A stretch of DNA of 64,000 nt, taken from positions 83,325 to 147,324 of the forward strand of contig NZ_BCSR01000003.1 of NCBI RefSeq assembly GCF_001570965.1. Reading direction: 5' to 3'. The DNA comes from Janibacter corallicola NBRC 107790. Its GTDB lineage: Bacteria > Actinomycetota > Actinomycetes > Actinomycetales > Dermatophilaceae. The translations under genes and the position numbers were made by a program. Below the pieces are notes generated by a model. The model worked only from the letters and a program-made list of their open reading frames with translations, made no database searches and was not told where the DNA came from. This document shows positions 41,548 to 51,441 of this stretch, one piece after another (positions within the stretch are counted from its first letter, which is position 1; every line of letters starts with the position of its first letter).

Positions 41548-42555
41548 ATGGCGCTGCGGCTGCGCGACCTGTCCGAGGGGGAGCTGCTCGGGCGGCTCTT
41601 CCCGCTGCTGCCGACCGGGGGCGGTGCGGCGGAGGTCCTCCTCGGGCCGGGGGACGACGCGGCGGTGCTCGCGGCGCCTTCCGGCAGCGTGGTGCTGACG
41701 ACCGACTCGATGGTCCGGGGTCGGGACTGGCGCGACGACTGGTCCAGCGGCGGGGAGGTCGGCCGCAAGCTCGTGGTGCAGAATCTCGCGGACCTCGCGG
41801 CGATGGGCGCGGCCCCGACCGGGCTGCTGGTCGCGCTCGCCGCCGACCCGGAGACCCCGGTGGACCTGGTGCTCGACATCGGTGCGGGGATCGCCGCCGG
41901 GGCGGGCGATGCCGGGGTGCCGGTGCTCGGGGGCGACATCTCCTCGGCGGAAGCCGGCTCCGTGCTCGTCGCGGTGACCGCCGTCGGCGACATGCAGGGG
42001 CGCGCCCCCGTGCGGCGCGACGGCGCGCAGCCGGGTGACACGGTCGCCGTGGCGGGGCGGCTGGGCCGTGCCGGAGGCGGCCTGCAGCTGCTCCTCGCAG
42101 GGCGGGGACGCACGGCGAGCGACCCGCCGCTCCCCGCCGACGCCGACGCCGGCGCCCGGGCGGTCGACGAGCTGTGCCGTGTCCACCGCACCGCGGGGGC
42201 GCCGCCGCTGGAGCAGGGGCCCGCCGCCGCCGGGGCCGGGGCCAGCGCGATGATCGACGTCTCGGACGGGCTGGCGCGCGACGTCGGTCGGGTGGCCGCC
42301 GCGAGCGGCGTGGGCATCGAGCTCTCCGAGGAGGCGCTGCGCGGGATCGCCGCCGGGACGCTCGCGCTCGCGCTGGGGGAGGAGGACGCGCTCATCCAGG
42401 TCCTCTCCGGGGGCGAGGAGCACTCGCTCGTCGCGACCTTCCCGGGGGAGCCGCCGGAGGGTTGGCGGGTCATCGGCCGGGTCGTCGAGGGTGAGGGCGT
42501 GCGCGTGGACGGGACCACCCCGACCGCGCTGGGCTGGGACCACTTCGCCCGGTGA
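41548..42555 (+). CDS. thiL: Thiamine-monophosphate kinase
   Basis: A 335-residue enzyme that phosphorylates thiamine monophosphate to thiamine diphosphate, the cofactor needed by IlvB in this window. GPGDDAAVL, the metal-binding TTDSMVRGRDW, NLADLAAMGA and VLGGDISSAEA are characteristic of ThiL/PurM-fold enzymes. ISDGL-like IDVSDGLARDVG lies in the second half. No TPP riboswitch is seen upstream. Confidence 0.93.
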   Translation: MALRLRDLSEGELLGRLFPLLPTGGGAAEVLLGPGDDAAVLAAPSGSVVLTTDSMVRGRDWRDDWSSGGEVGRKLVVQNLADLAAMGAAPTGLLVALAADPETPVDLVLDIGAGIAAGAGDAGVPVLGGDISSAEAGSVLVAVTAVGDMQGRAPVRRDGAQPGDTVAVAGRLGRAGGGLQLLLAGRGRTASDPPLPADADAGARAVDELCRVHRTAGAPPLEQGPAAAGAGASAMIDVSDGLARDVGRVAAASGVGIELSEEALRGIAAGTLALALGEEDALIQVLSGGEEHSLVATFPGEPPEGWRVIGRVVEGEGVRVDGTTPTALGWDHFAR

Positions 42556-42581
42556 GGGACGGGGAGGCCCCGGGGACAAGA

Positions 42582-42612
42582 AGAACCGCCGCCCGGAGGG
42601 GGCGGCGGTTCT
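42582..42612. terminator. Bidirectional terminator between thiL and rpmB
   Basis: The stem AGAACCGCCGCCC (42582-42594) pairs with GGGCGGCGGTTCT (42600-42612), loop 5 nt, followed by CCTTGTGT; on the other strand an A/T-rich CTTCTTGT tail follows. It lies between convergent genes and can serve both. Confidence 0.88.
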
Positions 42613-42632
42613 CCTTGTGTGAGGTCAGCTGG

Positions 42633-42827
42633 TCAGCGGGTGACCTTGCCGGCCTTGAGGCACGAGGTGCAGACGTTGAGACGCTTCGGGGTCCCGCCCG
42701 CGTCGCCCACCTTGGCCCGAACGCGCTGGATGTTCGGGTTCCAGCGACGCTTGGTGCGGCGGTGCGAGTGCGAGATGGAGTGTCCGAAGGACGGTCCCTT
42801 GCCGCAGACGTCGCAGTTGGCAGCCAC
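42633..42827 (-). CDS. rpmB: 50S ribosomal protein L28
   Basis: A 64-residue protein from GTG 42827. It has the zinc-type L28 pattern: [21 protein letters not shown], then [10 protein letters not shown] and a second CxxC in [10 protein letters not shown]. The four Cys form the C+ (zinc-binding) version. An AGGAGAT-type ribosome site precedes it. It is divergent from the DAK2 gene. Confidence 0.96.
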   Translation of the reverse strand: MAANCDVCGKGPSFGHSISHSHRRTKRRWNPNIQRVRAKVGDAGGTPKRLNVCTSCLKAGKVTR

Positions 42828-42985
42828 GGGTATCTCCTGGTGTTCGTCAGTAACGTGTGTGCGGCCCCGGGCAATCTCCACGGCGGGGGAGTGCGGGGCA
42901 ACCGGTACAGCGTAGCGGAGGCGGGGGGAACGGTCCAAAACGGGTGGACGGCCCGGCAGCCGTGGCGGGACGGTACCGTGACGGC

Positions 42986-44632
42986 GTGCTGCACGTCCTC
43001 GATGCCGACTCCGTGCGCCGCTGGGTCGTCGTGACCCGGGCGGCTCTCGCCGCGCGCCGGGCGGAGATCGACGGGCTCAACGTCTTCCCGGTCCCGGACG
43101 GCGACACCGGCACGAACATGTACTTCACCCTCGACCAGGCCCTGGACTCGGTCCGGGCCGAGCACGAGAGCACCGGCGCGCCGGTCACCCTCGACGTCGA
43201 GGCGGCGGCGATGTCCCGCGCCGCGCTCATGGCGGCACGCGGAAACTCGGGAGTCATCCTCAGCCAGCTGATCCGCGGCGTGAGCGAGGTCGTCACCCAG
43301 GAGGGGCTGACCGAGGTCGGTCCGGGGGCCGTGGCCCGCGCCATGGCGAAGGGGGCCTCCCGCGCCCGGGAGAGCGTCGTGCGCCCCCAGGAGGGGACCA
43401 TCCTCTCGGTGGCCGAGGCCACCGCGACCGAGGCGGCCCGGCTCGCCGGGGCAGGGGCGGACCTGGCCGAGCTCAGCCGGGGCTGCGTCGAGGCCGCCCG
43501 CAGCGCTCTCGCCCGCACCCCCGAGCAGCTCGAGGTGCTCGCGCGCGCCGGCGTCGTCGACGCCGGCGGGGCCGGCTTCCTGCTCTTCGTCGAGGCGCTG
43601 GACCAGGTCGTGCACGAGATCGGGCGACAGACCCGCTTCGCCGTGGACGAGTTCATCCTCAACCCCAGCCTCGAGCGCCGGCCCGAGTGGTCCGAGCGCC
43701 GCGACGCCGGCGATGTCGAGGTCGAGGAGCACGACGGGCCCGCCTACGAGGTGATGTACCTGCTCGACGACCTCGACGAGCCGCGGCTGGAGCGGCTGCG
43801 CGCCGACCTGGACACCATCGGCGACAGCGTCGTCGTCTCCAGCGCGGTCGACGTCTCCCACGTGCACGTCCACACCGACGACATCGGCGCCGCCCTCGAG
43901 GCCGGCCTCGCCCACGCCCTCCCGCGGCGGGTGGCCGTGACCCTCCTGGAGACGATGGCCCCCGCCCCGCGGGTCGGCCTGTCGGTCGTCGCCTGCGCCG
44001 CGGGCACGGGCATCGCCGCCGTGCTCGAGGAGGCCGGCGCCGCCACGGTCGCCTCCGGACCGGGTCACCGCGCGTCCGCCGGTGAACTGGTCAGCGCCAT
44101 CCGCGCCGCCGGCACGCAGGAGGTCATCCTGCTGCCCAACGACCGGGACACCCGGATGGCGGCCGACGCCGCGGCCCGGGCCGTGGCGGGCGAGGGGCTC
44201 ACGGTGCACGTCGTCGCCTCGGGCACGGCCATCCAGGGTCTCGCCGCGCTCGCCGTCTTCGACCCCGGCCTGACCGCCACCCAGAACGTCGTCGCCATGA
44301 CCCACGCCGCCGCCGCGACGCAGCACGGCGCGGTCACCGTCGCCGTCAAGGAGGGCCTCACCAGCGGCGGCCCGTGCCGGATCGGGGACGTCCTGGGCGT
44401 CGTGAGCGGCGACATCACGATCGTCGGGTCGGACTTCGACGAGGTCGCCTGGCAGGTCCTCGACGCCATCACCGGTCTCGGCGCCGAGCTCGTCACCCTC
44501 GTCCACGGCCAGGACCTGCCCGCCGGTGCGCTCGAGCGGCTCACCGACCGGCTGGGGCACCGGCCCGGTATGGAGGTCGAGGTCATCGACGGGGGCCAAC
44601 CGCACTACCCCCTCCTCCTCGGGGCCGAGTAG
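42986..44632 (+). CDS. DAK2-domain, FakA-like fatty acid kinase subunit
   Basis: 548 residues. The N-terminal DAK2 nucleotide-binding domain has [17 protein letters not shown] and [17 protein letters not shown] middle segment and C-terminal DegV-interacting region follow, with [17 protein letters not shown] and [15 protein letters not shown]. This is the FakA/YloV architecture that phosphorylates fatty acids bound to FakB (DegV) proteins. No FakB gene is in the window. GTG 42986 is used. It overlaps recG by one base, as in many actinobacteria. Confidence 0.85.
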   Translation: MLHVLDADSVRRWVVVTRAALAARRAEIDGLNVFPVPDGDTGTNMYFTLDQALDSVRAEHESTGAPVTLDVEAAAMSRAALMAARGNSGVILSQLIRGVSEVVTQEGLTEVGPGAVARAMAKGASRARESVVRPQEGTILSVAEATATEAARLAGAGADLAELSRGCVEAARSALARTPEQLEVLARAGVVDAGGAGFLLFVEALDQVVHEIGRQTRFAVDEFILNPSLERRPEWSERRDAGDVEVEEHDGPAYEVMYLLDDLDEPRLERLRADLDTIGDSVVVSSAVDVSHVHVHTDDIGAALEAGLAHALPRRVAVTLLETMAPAPRVGLSVVACAAGTGIAAVLEEAGAATVASGPGHRASAGELVSAIRAAGTQEVILLPNDRDTRMAADAAARAVAGEGLTVHVVASGTAIQGLAALAVFDPGLTATQNVVAMTHAAAATQHGAVTVAVKEGLTSGGPCRIGDVLGVVSGDITIVGSDFDEVAWQVLDAITGLGAELVTLVHGQDLPAGALERLTDRLGHRPGMEVEVIDGGQPHYPLLLGAE

Positions 44633-46863
44633 TGGCGGGCGAGGAGACCAGGCTCAAGGGGCTGATCGGCGGCCAGGCGGCGGGCAAGCTCGCCAAGCAC
44701 CGCGGCATCGAGACGGTCGGGCAGCTGCTCGACTTCTGGCCGCGCCGGTACCGCACCGCCGAGGCCGACCTCGGGCAGCCCCGGATCGGTGACTTCCTCG
44801 TCGCCGTCGCGCGGGTGGAGTCCGCCCAGACCCGCTCGATGAAGTCCCGCCGCGGCCGGATGCTCGAGGCGACGATCACCGACGGTCGCTCCCGCATGCG
44901 GGTGACCTTCTTCGACGCCCGCGGCCACGAGCACAAGCTGGTCGCGGGGCGGGAGTTCCTCTTCGCCGGCTCCGTCACCGAGTACCGCGGAGTGCGCCAG
45001 CTGGCCCACCCCGGCTACGCGACCCTCGAGGAGGCGGCCGCTCTCGGCGAGCTCGGCGACGCCGACCACACCGGCCTGATCCCGATCTACCGGCACGTGC
45101 CGGGGGTCCACCCGTGGACGATCACCCGGTGCGTGCGGCTGGTGCTCGGGCAGCTGGACGAGGTCACCGACGCCATCCCCGAGTCCGTGCGCAGCCGCCG
45201 GGACCTGCTGGACCGGGCCGGCGCCCTTCGCGCCGTGCACGCCCCCCGCACCCACGCCGACGTCGCGGCCGGCCGCCGCCGGCTGCGCTACGAGGAGGCC
45301 CTGGTCCTGCAGTGCCTGCTCGGGCAGCGCCGGATCGAGGCCTCCCGGGTGGCCACGACCGAGCGCCGGCAGGTTGAGGGCGGGCTGCTCGCCTCCTTCG
45401 ACGAGCGCCTGCCCTTCGAGCTCACCGAGGGCCAGCAGAGGGTCAGCCGCGAGATCCTCACCGAGATGGCCCGGCCGACCCCGATGCACCGGCTGCTGCA
45501 GGGCGAGGTGGGCTCCGGCAAGACGATCCTCGCCCTGCGCGCGATGCTCGCGGCCGTCGACGCCGGCGGGCAGGCGGTCCTCCTCGCCCCGACGGAGGTC
45601 CTCGCGGCCCAGCACGAGAGCTCGATCCGCGGGATGCTCGGTGACCTGGCCGAAGGGGGGATGCTCGGCGGCGCCGAGAACGCCACCCGCGTCGCGCTGC
45701 TCACCGGATCGATGTCCGCCGCACGGCGGCGGGAGGCGCTGCTCGAGATCGCCTCCGGGCAGGCGGGCCTGGTCATCGGCACCCACGCGCTGCTCGAGGA
45801 CGAGGTCGCCTTCGCCGACCTCGCGCTCGTCGTCGTCGACGAGCAGCACCGCTTCGGCGTCGAGCAGCGGGATGCGTTGCGCGCCAAGGGAAGGACACCG
45901 CCACACCTGCTCGTGATGACCGCGACCCCGATCCCGCGCACCGTCGCGATGACGGTCTTCGGCGACATGGAGACCTCGACGCTGCGGGAGCTGCCGCGGG
46001 GCCGGGCCCCGATCACGACGCACCTCGTGCCCGCAGGCAGGCCGGACTGGGTGGACCGGACCTGGCAGCGGGTCGCGGAGGAGGCCGCCGCCGGGAGGCA
46101 GGCCTACGTCGTCTGCCCGCGCATCGGTGATGAGGAGGGCGACGGACGGCACGACGTCGAGGAGGGCCTCGACCTCGTCGCCGAGGAGGGTCTCGTCGAC
46201 GACGAGGCGGACGACGGCGAGCGGGTCGAGGACGGCTCGTCGGGGGAGCGGCCGCTCGCCGGGGTGCTGGAGACCGTCGCCGAGCTGCGGGAGCACCCCG
46301 CGCTCGCGGGCCTGACGATCGAGGTCCTCCACGGGCGGATGCCTCCGGAGGAGAAGGAGTCGGTCATGGCCCGGTACGCCGCCGGCGAGGTCGACGTGCT
46401 CGTCTCGACGACGGTCATCGAGGTCGGCGTCGACGTGCCCAATGCCTCGGCCATGGTCATCATGGACGCCGACCGGTTCGGGGTCTCCCAGCTGCACCAG
46501 CTGCGCGGCCGGGTCGGCCGGGGCGGCGACCCGGGCATCTGCCTGCTCATGACGGCCACCGAGAGCGAGTCCGCGCTCGAGCGGCTGTCCGCGGTGGCCG
46601 GGACCACCGACGGCTTCGAGCTGGCGCGGCTCGACCTCACCCAGCGCCGCGAGGGCGACGTCCTCGGGTCCGCCCAGCACGGGGCGCGCACCCACCTGCA
46701 GCACCTGTCGGTGCTGCGCGACGAGGAGCTCATCGAGGCCGCCCGTGAGGACGCCGCCGTCCTCCTCGAGGAGGACGAGGACCTCACCGGGCACCCGGAG
46801 CTGCACGACCGCATCGCCGACTGGCTCGACGCCGAGCGGGCCGCCTACCTCGAGAAGGGCTGA
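44632..46863 (+). CDS. recG: ATP-dependent DNA helicase RecG
   Basis: A 743-residue helicase that remodels stalled forks and Holliday junctions. The N-terminal wedge/OB domain covers about residues 1-230. Walker A GEVGSGKTILALRA, the DEAH-like VVVDEQHRFG, MTATPIPRT and HQLRGRVGRGG follow. An acidic insertion of about 40 residues (EEGDGRHDVEEGLDLVAEEG onward) sits between the helicase lobes, after VCPRIGDEEGD. GTG 44632 shares its G with the TAG stop of the DAK2 gene. Confidence 0.95.
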   Translation: MAGEETRLKGLIGGQAAGKLAKHRGIETVGQLLDFWPRRYRTAEADLGQPRIGDFLVAVARVESAQTRSMKSRRGRMLEATITDGRSRMRVTFFDARGHEHKLVAGREFLFAGSVTEYRGVRQLAHPGYATLEEAAALGELGDADHTGLIPIYRHVPGVHPWTITRCVRLVLGQLDEVTDAIPESVRSRRDLLDRAGALRAVHAPRTHADVAAGRRRLRYEEALVLQCLLGQRRIEASRVATTERRQVEGGLLASFDERLPFELTEGQQRVSREILTEMARPTPMHRLLQGEVGSGKTILALRAMLAAVDAGGQAVLLAPTEVLAAQHESSIRGMLGDLAEGGMLGGAENATRVALLTGSMSAARRREALLEIASGQAGLVIGTHALLEDEVAFADLALVVVDEQHRFGVEQRDALRAKGRTPPHLLVMTATPIPRTVAMTVFGDMETSTLRELPRGRAPITTHLVPAGRPDWVDRTWQRVAEEAAAGRQAYVVCPRIGDEEGDGRHDVEEGLDLVAEEGLVDDEADDGERVEDGSSGERPLAGVLETVAELREHPALAGLTIEVLHGRMPPEEKESVMARYAAGEVDVLVSTTVIEVGVDVPNASAMVIMDADRFGVSQLHQLRGRVGRGGDPGICLLMTATESESALERLSAVAGTTDGFELARLDLTQRREGDVLGSAQHGARTHLQHLSVLRDEELIEAAREDAAVLLEEDEDLTGHPELHDRIADWLDAERAAYLEKG

Positions 46864-46921
46864 CCCCAGGAACCGGCCACGGGTTGGGTCGCGCCGCCGC
46901 GCATGGCGCATCATGGTCTCC

Positions 46922-47497
46922 GTGACCCGAATCATCAGCGGTGAGGCCGGCGGACGACGGCTGAGCACACCCGGCGGCGAGCGGACCCGCCCGACGAGTG
47001 ACCGGGTCCGCGAGGCGCTCTTCTCCTCCCTGGAGGCCCGGGGCGTCCTCGAGGGCGCGCACGTCATGGACCTCTACGCCGGCTCCGGTGCCCTCGGGCT
47101 CGAGGCCGCCAGCCGCGGCGCCGCGAGCGTGCTCCTCGTCGAGTCCGACAGGGGTGCCTCGGCGACCATCCGCGCGAACATCTCCGACGTCGGCGTCGCC
47201 GGCGCCCGGCTGCTCTCCAGCACCGTCGAGCGGGCGCTGGACCGGCCGGCCACGCTGCGCTACGACGTCGTGCTCGCCGACCCGCCGTACGACGTGACGG
47301 AGGAGTCCCTCGCCCGCATCCTGGACATGCTGCTCACCCAGCAGTGGCTCGCCCAGGAGCCGGTCGTCGTCGTGGAGCGCTCCTCCCGCTCTCCAGAACC
47401 TGCCTGGCCCGAAGGCATCGTCGGCGAGGGGCCCAAGCGCTACGGCGAGACGGTCCTGTGGTTCGCGAGCCTGAGCGCACCCGACTTCCAGATCTGA
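46922..47497 (+). CDS. rsmD: 16S rRNA (guanine(966)-N2)-methyltransferase
   Basis: A 191-residue SAM-dependent methyltransferase. The start TRIISGEAGGRRL and TRPTSDRVREALFSSL are diagnostic. The SAM motif is MDLYAGSGALGLEA and the catalytic motif LADPPYDV. GTG 46922 gives the family N-terminus; ATG 46913 three codons upstream is possible. It follows recG by 58 bp and precedes a hemerythrin gene and coaD. Confidence 0.92.
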   Translation: MTRIISGEAGGRRLSTPGGERTRPTSDRVREALFSSLEARGVLEGAHVMDLYAGSGALGLEAASRGAASVLLVESDRGASATIRANISDVGVAGARLLSSTVERALDRPATLRYDVVLADPPYDVTEESLARILDMLLTQQWLAQEPVVVVERSSRSPEPAWPEGIVGEGPKRYGETVLWFASLSAPDFQI

Positions 47498-47546
47498 ACT
47501 CGCTCCGGGGGTGTGATCCGGGTCCGGAAGTGCCTACCGTGAATGC

Positions 47547-48104
47547 ATGGACCAGTTCACGATCCCGCGCCCCGGAGGCGGCGACATCGTCGACCTCATC
47601 ACCGACGACCACCGCCTCCTCGAGGACCTCATGCGCGCCCTGCGTGACGAGACGGCCGACCGAGCCGCGGCCCGGGCATCCTTCGCGGAGGTGCTGGTCG
47701 CCCACAGCATCGCCGAGGAGGAGTCGGTTTACCCCCGGCTGCGGAGGAAGGACGTCATCGAGGAGGACGAGGCGGACGAGGGCGAGGAGGAGCACGCCGC
47801 GACGAACGAGTGCCTGCTGCGGCTGCTGCGCGCCGACGTCTCGGCGACGGAGGACTTCGAGTCCGCCGTCGAGCTGGTGGCCCAGATCCTGAACCATCAC
47901 ATCAACGAGGAGGAGATCTCCATCCTCAACCCGGCACAGACCGAGACGCCGCGCGACGTGCGTGAGCAGCTCGGTGCTGCCTGGACCGCCCGCCGCAACC
48001 AGCTGCTCGACGAGGGCTGCGCCTCGAGAGAGCAGGTCCAGCAGCTGGTCGACGCCGCCTACGAGGACGGCCTGCTGCCCAACGACGACCAGCCGGAGGG
48101 CTGA
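47547..48104 (+). CDS. Hemerythrin HHE-domain protein
   Basis: 185 residues, mostly helical and acidic. His/Glu residues in hemerythrin positions are present: DLITDDHRLLEDL, VAHSIAEEESVYP, EEEHAATNE and LNHHINEEEISIL. A di-iron site that senses oxygen or nitric oxide, or stores iron, is expected. It lacks fused domains. Its position between rsmD and coaD is not functionally telling. ATG 47547 is used. Confidence 0.88.
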   Translation: MDQFTIPRPGGGDIVDLITDDHRLLEDLMRALRDETADRAAARASFAEVLVAHSIAEEESVYPRLRRKDVIEEDEADEGEEEHAATNECLLRLLRADVSATEDFESAVELVAQILNHHINEEEISILNPAQTETPRDVREQLGAAWTARRNQLLDEGCASREQVQQLVDAAYEDGLLPNDDQPEG

Positions 48105-48130
48105 GCCGCCGCCGTGGCACGATGGCCGGC

Positions 48131-48616
48131 ATGACTTCTCGTGCGGTCTGCCCCGGCTCCTACGACCCCGTGCACGTCGGCCACGTGGACGTCTTCCGGC
48201 GGGCCGCGGAGCTCTTCGACGAGGTCGTCGTCGCGATCCTGCACAACCCGGCCAAGGCGGGCACCTTCACCGTCGAGGAGCGGCTCGGGTTCGTCCGTGA
48301 GCAGGTGGCGGACCTGGACAATGTGCGGGTGGAGTCCTTCGCGAACCGGCTGATCGTCGACGTGTGCACCGAGCTGGACGCTGGGGCGATGGTCAAGGGC
48401 CTGCGCGGCGAGACCGACTTCTCCTTCGAGTGGCCGATGGCGCTGATGAACCGGCACCTGACCGGCGTGGAGACCGTCTTCCTGCCGGGCGACCCCCGCC
48501 ACGAGCACATCTCGTCCTCCCTCGTGAAGGAGGTCGCCCGCTTCGGGGGCGACGTCACGGGCCTCGTGACCGACGAGGTGCGGGACGCGCTCGTCGCGCG
48601 GCTGGCGCAGGGCTGA
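48131..48616 (+). CDS. coaD: Phosphopantetheine adenylyltransferase
   Basis: A 161-residue enzyme of CoA synthesis that adds AMP to 4'-phosphopantetheine. [19 protein letters not shown] holds the nucleotidyltransferase (T/H)xGH motif; [10 protein letters not shown] and the [10 protein letters not shown] motif follow. ATG 48131 matches the family start; ATG 48122 would add three residues. The usual rsmD-coaD order is interrupted only by the hemerythrin gene. Confidence 0.95.
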   Translation: MTSRAVCPGSYDPVHVGHVDVFRRAAELFDEVVVAILHNPAKAGTFTVEERLGFVREQVADLDNVRVESFANRLIVDVCTELDAGAMVKGLRGETDFSFEWPMALMNRHLTGVETVFLPGDPRHEHISSSLVKEVARFGGDVTGLVTDEVRDALVARLAQG

Positions 48617-48623
48617 GCGCAAC

Positions 48624-48713
48624 GGGTGGTCCCTGAGGTGCGAGGCCGCCCCGCGGCAGAGCCTCGAAGGGTGGTCCCTGAGGTGCGAGGCCGCCCCGCG
48701 GCAGAGCCTCGAA
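48624..48713. repeat. Two perfect tandem copies of a 45-bp repeat
   Basis: Copies at 48624-48668 and 48669-48713 are identical by eye. Across the junction GCCTCGAAGGGTGGTCCCT leads to a matching CGAGGC, so each junction can fold into a hairpin with GCCTCG/CGAGGC and AGGG/CCCT stems. A related half-copy occurs at 17489. Two copies without spacers rule out a CRISPR array. Confidence 0.85.
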
Positions 48714-48810
48714 GGGCACCCGTTTGGGGCGGAGGGCGCCGAACCGGTAGTCTTGCCGGTCGGTCCATGTCGTGATGTCGTGGGCCGTCCTCTCGTCGGA
48801 GACTGGAGTC

Positions 48811-49404
48811 ATGGACCGCAACACCCCCGCCTCGCCCCTGGTGCTGGATGCCAAGGAAGTGGGCCGTCGTCCCGGGGTGATGCGGGAGCTGAACTTCACC
48901 GCCGGCGCGCCGGCCGACTTCGGCACGGACGTCATCGGTGTCCCGGAGGGCCAGTCCATGGACCTCGGGGTGCGGATGGAGTCCGTGCACGAGGGCGTGC
49001 TGGTCACGGGGACGGTCTCGGCCACGGCGAAGGGGGCCTGCGTGCGGTGCCTGGACGAGATCGACCTGCCGGTCGAGACCACCTTCCAGGAGCTGTTCGT
49101 CTGGCCCGATCGGGCGAAGCACCATCGCGAGGTGGACGCCGAGTCCGACGAGGAGGAGCACTTCATCGAGGACGATCGGATCGACCTCGAGCCGGTGCTG
49201 CGGGACGCGGTTGTGCCGAACCTGCCCTTCCAACCGGTGTGCCGGGAGGACTGCCCGGGCCTGTGCTCCCAGTGCGGAGCACGGCTCGAGGACGACCCGG
49301 AGCACCATCACGAGCAGATCGACCCCCGGTGGGCGGCGCTCGAGGCACTACAGCCTCTGGTCGACCGGCCGGGGACAGAGAACGACGAAGAGAAGAGGAA
49401 CTGA
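48811..49404 (+). CDS. yceD: YceD/DUF177 family protein
   Basis: 197 residues. It contains the DUF177 landmarks [28 protein letters not shown] and a C-terminal CxxC pair in [15 protein letters not shown]. It almost always precedes rpmF, as here (1 bp gap), and is linked to 23S rRNA or ribosome assembly in bacteria and chloroplasts. ATG 48811 has TGGAG upstream. It starts the yceD-rpmF-rnc-mutM operon. Confidence 0.92.
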   Translation: MDRNTPASPLVLDAKEVGRRPGVMRELNFTAGAPADFGTDVIGVPEGQSMDLGVRMESVHEGVLVTGTVSATAKGACVRCLDEIDLPVETTFQELFVWPDRAKHHREVDAESDEEEHFIEDDRIDLEPVLRDAVVPNLPFQPVCREDCPGLCSQCGARLEDDPEHHHEQIDPRWAALEALQPLVDRPGTENDEEKRN

Positions 49405-49405
49405 C

Positions 49406-49600
49406 GTGGCCGTCCCGAAGCGGAAGCTGTCGCGCTCGAACACCCGTAGCCGTCGCGCCAACTGGAAGGCGACCCCGGCGGCGCTCTCGACCTGCCCGCA
49501 GTGCAAGTCCCCGGCGCCGTCGCACATGGCCTGCCCCAGCTGCGGCACCTACAAGGGTCGCTACTACGCGACCGCGGACCGCACCGAGCACCAGTCCTGA
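49406..49600 (+). CDS. rpmF: 50S ribosomal protein L32
   Basis: A 64-residue protein beginning [19 protein letters not shown], with a zinc-type CPQCKSP and [15 protein letters not shown] 49406 follows AAGAGGAA and is 1 bp after the yceD stop. The four Cys mark the zinc-binding version. Confidence 0.96.
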   Translation: MAVPKRKLSRSNTRSRRANWKATPAALSTCPQCKSPAPSHMACPSCGTYKGRYYATADRTEHQS

Positions 49601-49613
49601 CCCGCCGCTCGCC

Positions 49614-50387
49614 GTGAGCGGACGAGCGAAGGCCGAGGAGCAGCGACCCGTCACCGGTCTGCTCGGTTACCTCGACAAGGTGACCGGGGAGAGCACCGAC
49701 GAGTCGCTGCTCACGCGTGCCCTGACGCACCGCTCGTACTCCTACGAGCACGGCGGACTGCCGCACAACGAGCGCCTGGAGTTCCTTGGGGACTCGGTGC
49801 TCGGACTCGTGGTCACCGACCACCTCTTCGGCGCCCACCCCGACATCAGCGAAGGGGAGCTGGCCAAGCTGCGCGCAGCCGTGGTCAACATGCGTGCCCT
49901 GGCCGCCGTCGGACGGGAGATCGACCTGGGCTCCTACATCCGGCTCGGGCGCGGTGAGCTCACGACCGGCGGCCGGGAGAAGGCCTCGATCCTCGCCGAC
50001 ACCGTCGAGGCGGTCATCGGTGCCGTCTACCGGTCGACACCCGAGCCCCGGGGCCTGGCGGCCGCAGGCCGGTTGGTCCACGCCCTGCTCGACGAACGGA
50101 TGGTGGCCGCCGCCGGGATGGGGGCCGGGCTGGACTGGAAGACCTCGCTGCAGGAGGTCGCCGCCGCCGCGGACCTCACCTCCCCCTGGTACCGGACCAC
50201 CGCCGAAGGACCGGACCACGACAAGACCTTCACCGCCGAGGCCGTCGTCGGTGACGAGGTGCGCGGCGTGGCCACCGGGGGCACCAAGAAGGACGCCGAG
50301 CAGCAGGCCGCCGCGATCGCCTACGAGGCGTTGTCCTCGCAGGGCGCGGCGGCGAAGGGGGCCGACGCGGCCCCCACGACGGACTGA
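49614..50387 (+). CDS. rnc: Ribonuclease III
   Basis: A 257-residue double-stranded-RNA endonuclease for rRNA processing. The nuclease signature is [14 protein letters not shown], and the second metal-site segment [14 protein letters not shown]-terminal dsRNA-binding domain covers about residues 165-235 ([13 protein letters not shown], then [18 protein letters not shown]). GTG 49614 is 13 bp after rpmF. The mutM start follows the stop by 1 bp. Confidence 0.95.
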   Translation: MSGRAKAEEQRPVTGLLGYLDKVTGESTDESLLTRALTHRSYSYEHGGLPHNERLEFLGDSVLGLVVTDHLFGAHPDISEGELAKLRAAVVNMRALAAVGREIDLGSYIRLGRGELTTGGREKASILADTVEAVIGAVYRSTPEPRGLAAAGRLVHALLDERMVAAAGMGAGLDWKTSLQEVAAAADLTSPWYRTTAEGPDHDKTFTAEAVVGDEVRGVATGGTKKDAEQQAAAIAYEALSSQGAAAKGADAAPTTD

Positions 50388-50388
50388 G

Positions 50389-51441
50389 GTGCCCGAGCTC
50401 CCCGAGGTCGAGGTCGTCCGCCGCGGCCTGGCCGAGCACGCCGGCGGTCGCACGATCGCGACGGTCCGGCTCACTGGTCCGCGGGTCGCCCGCCGTCACG
50501 CACCCGGGCCCCGGGACCTCGAGGACCGCCTTGCCGGACGCGCCATCACCGGCGCGCACCGCCGTGGCAAGTACCTCTGGCTCGCCCTGGGCGGTGCGCC
50601 GGACGCGGAGCCGGACGAGGCGCTCATCGTCCACCTCGGCATGAGCGGGCAGCTGCTCGTCAGCGAGGCGGGGGCCCCCGAGGCACGCCACACCCACGCC
50701 CGGGTGGGCTTCACCGACGCGGGTGCCGAGCTGCGCTTCGTCGACCAGCGGACCTTCGGTGGGCTGGCGCTGGCCGACCTCGTCGACGGGCTCCCCACCA
50801 CCGTCGCGCACATCGCGCGCGACCCCTTCGACCCCGACTTCGACCGGCAGGCGACGATCCGGGACGTCAAGCGCCGCCGCAGCGGCATCAAGCGGGTGCT
50901 GCTGAACCAGACCGTGGTCTCCGGTATCGGCAACATCTACGCCGACGAGGCGCTGTGGCGGGCCGGCATCCACGGCGAGCGGCTCGCCTCCTCCCTCACC
51001 AAGCCCGCGATCGGCCGGCTGCTCGACAACGCGAAGGACGTCATGGCCGAGGCCCTGGTGCAGGGTGGGACGAGCTTCGACTCGCTCTACGTCAACGTCA
51101 ACGGTGCCTCGGGAACTCTACACCTCGACTTCAATGTCCAAGGGCGTGAGGGGCAGCCTTGCAAGCGCTGCGGAACTCTTATCGTGCGCGAGCGGTCCAT
51201 GAACCGTTCGAGCCATTTTTGCCTCGTCTACCAGCGGAAACGTTGGTCGATGCCGGGTACTCGCAACGCCGCCGTTCGGTCGTACGGCTGGCTTCGACTC
51301 ACTGCACATCAATGCGAACCGTCTCGACAGGCTGCTCGAGATGTAGGGGTGTATGGGCGGGTTCGAAGCGGGGCGCTCGAGGAAGGGAAACGGCCTGGCG
51401 GAACTCTCGTGCTGAGATTGGGGATTACGGACGATGCCTGA
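50389..51441 (+). CDS. mutM: Formamidopyrimidine-DNA glycosylase, first copy, with foreign and damaged C-terminus
   Basis: A 350-residue ORF against about 290 for the family. [13 protein letters not shown] with catalytic Pro2/Glu3, the Lys in RRGKYLWL, and [14 protein letters not shown] are intact through VNVNGASG (about residue 242). At about 51110 the codon use changes and the tail becomes [13 protein letters not shown], then [18 protein letters not shown] and HFCLVYQ: the fourth zinc-finger Cys is Tyr. About 75 further residues are unrelated to MutM. The tail aligns without gaps to MutM, so it is a diverged mutM 3' end joined to the native gene. Activity is doubtful, as the zinc finger binds DNA. 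Confidence 0.85.
   Translation: MPELPEVEVVRRGLAEHAGGRTIATVRLTGPRVARRHAPGPRDLEDRLAGRAITGAHRRGKYLWLALGGAPDAEPDEALIVHLGMSGQLLVSEAGAPEARHTHARVGFTDAGAELRFVDQRTFGGLALADLVDGLPTTVAHIARDPFDPDFDRQATIRDVKRRRSGIKRVLLNQTVVSGIGNIYADEALWRAGIHGERLASSLTKPAIGRLLDNAKDVMAEALVQGGTSFDSLYVNVNGASGTLHLDFNVQGREGQPCKRCGTLIVRERSMNRSSHFCLVYQRKRWSMPGTRNAAVRSYGWLRLTAHQCEPSRQAARDVGVYGRVRSGALEEGKRPGGTLVLRLGITDDA

Noticed and set aside
41400..41560. TPP riboswitch ahead of thiL
   Set aside because: No CTGAGA or other thi-box core is present in the short gap.
48624..48713. CRISPR array
   Set aside because: There are only two copies, directly adjacent with no spacers, and no cas genes in the window.
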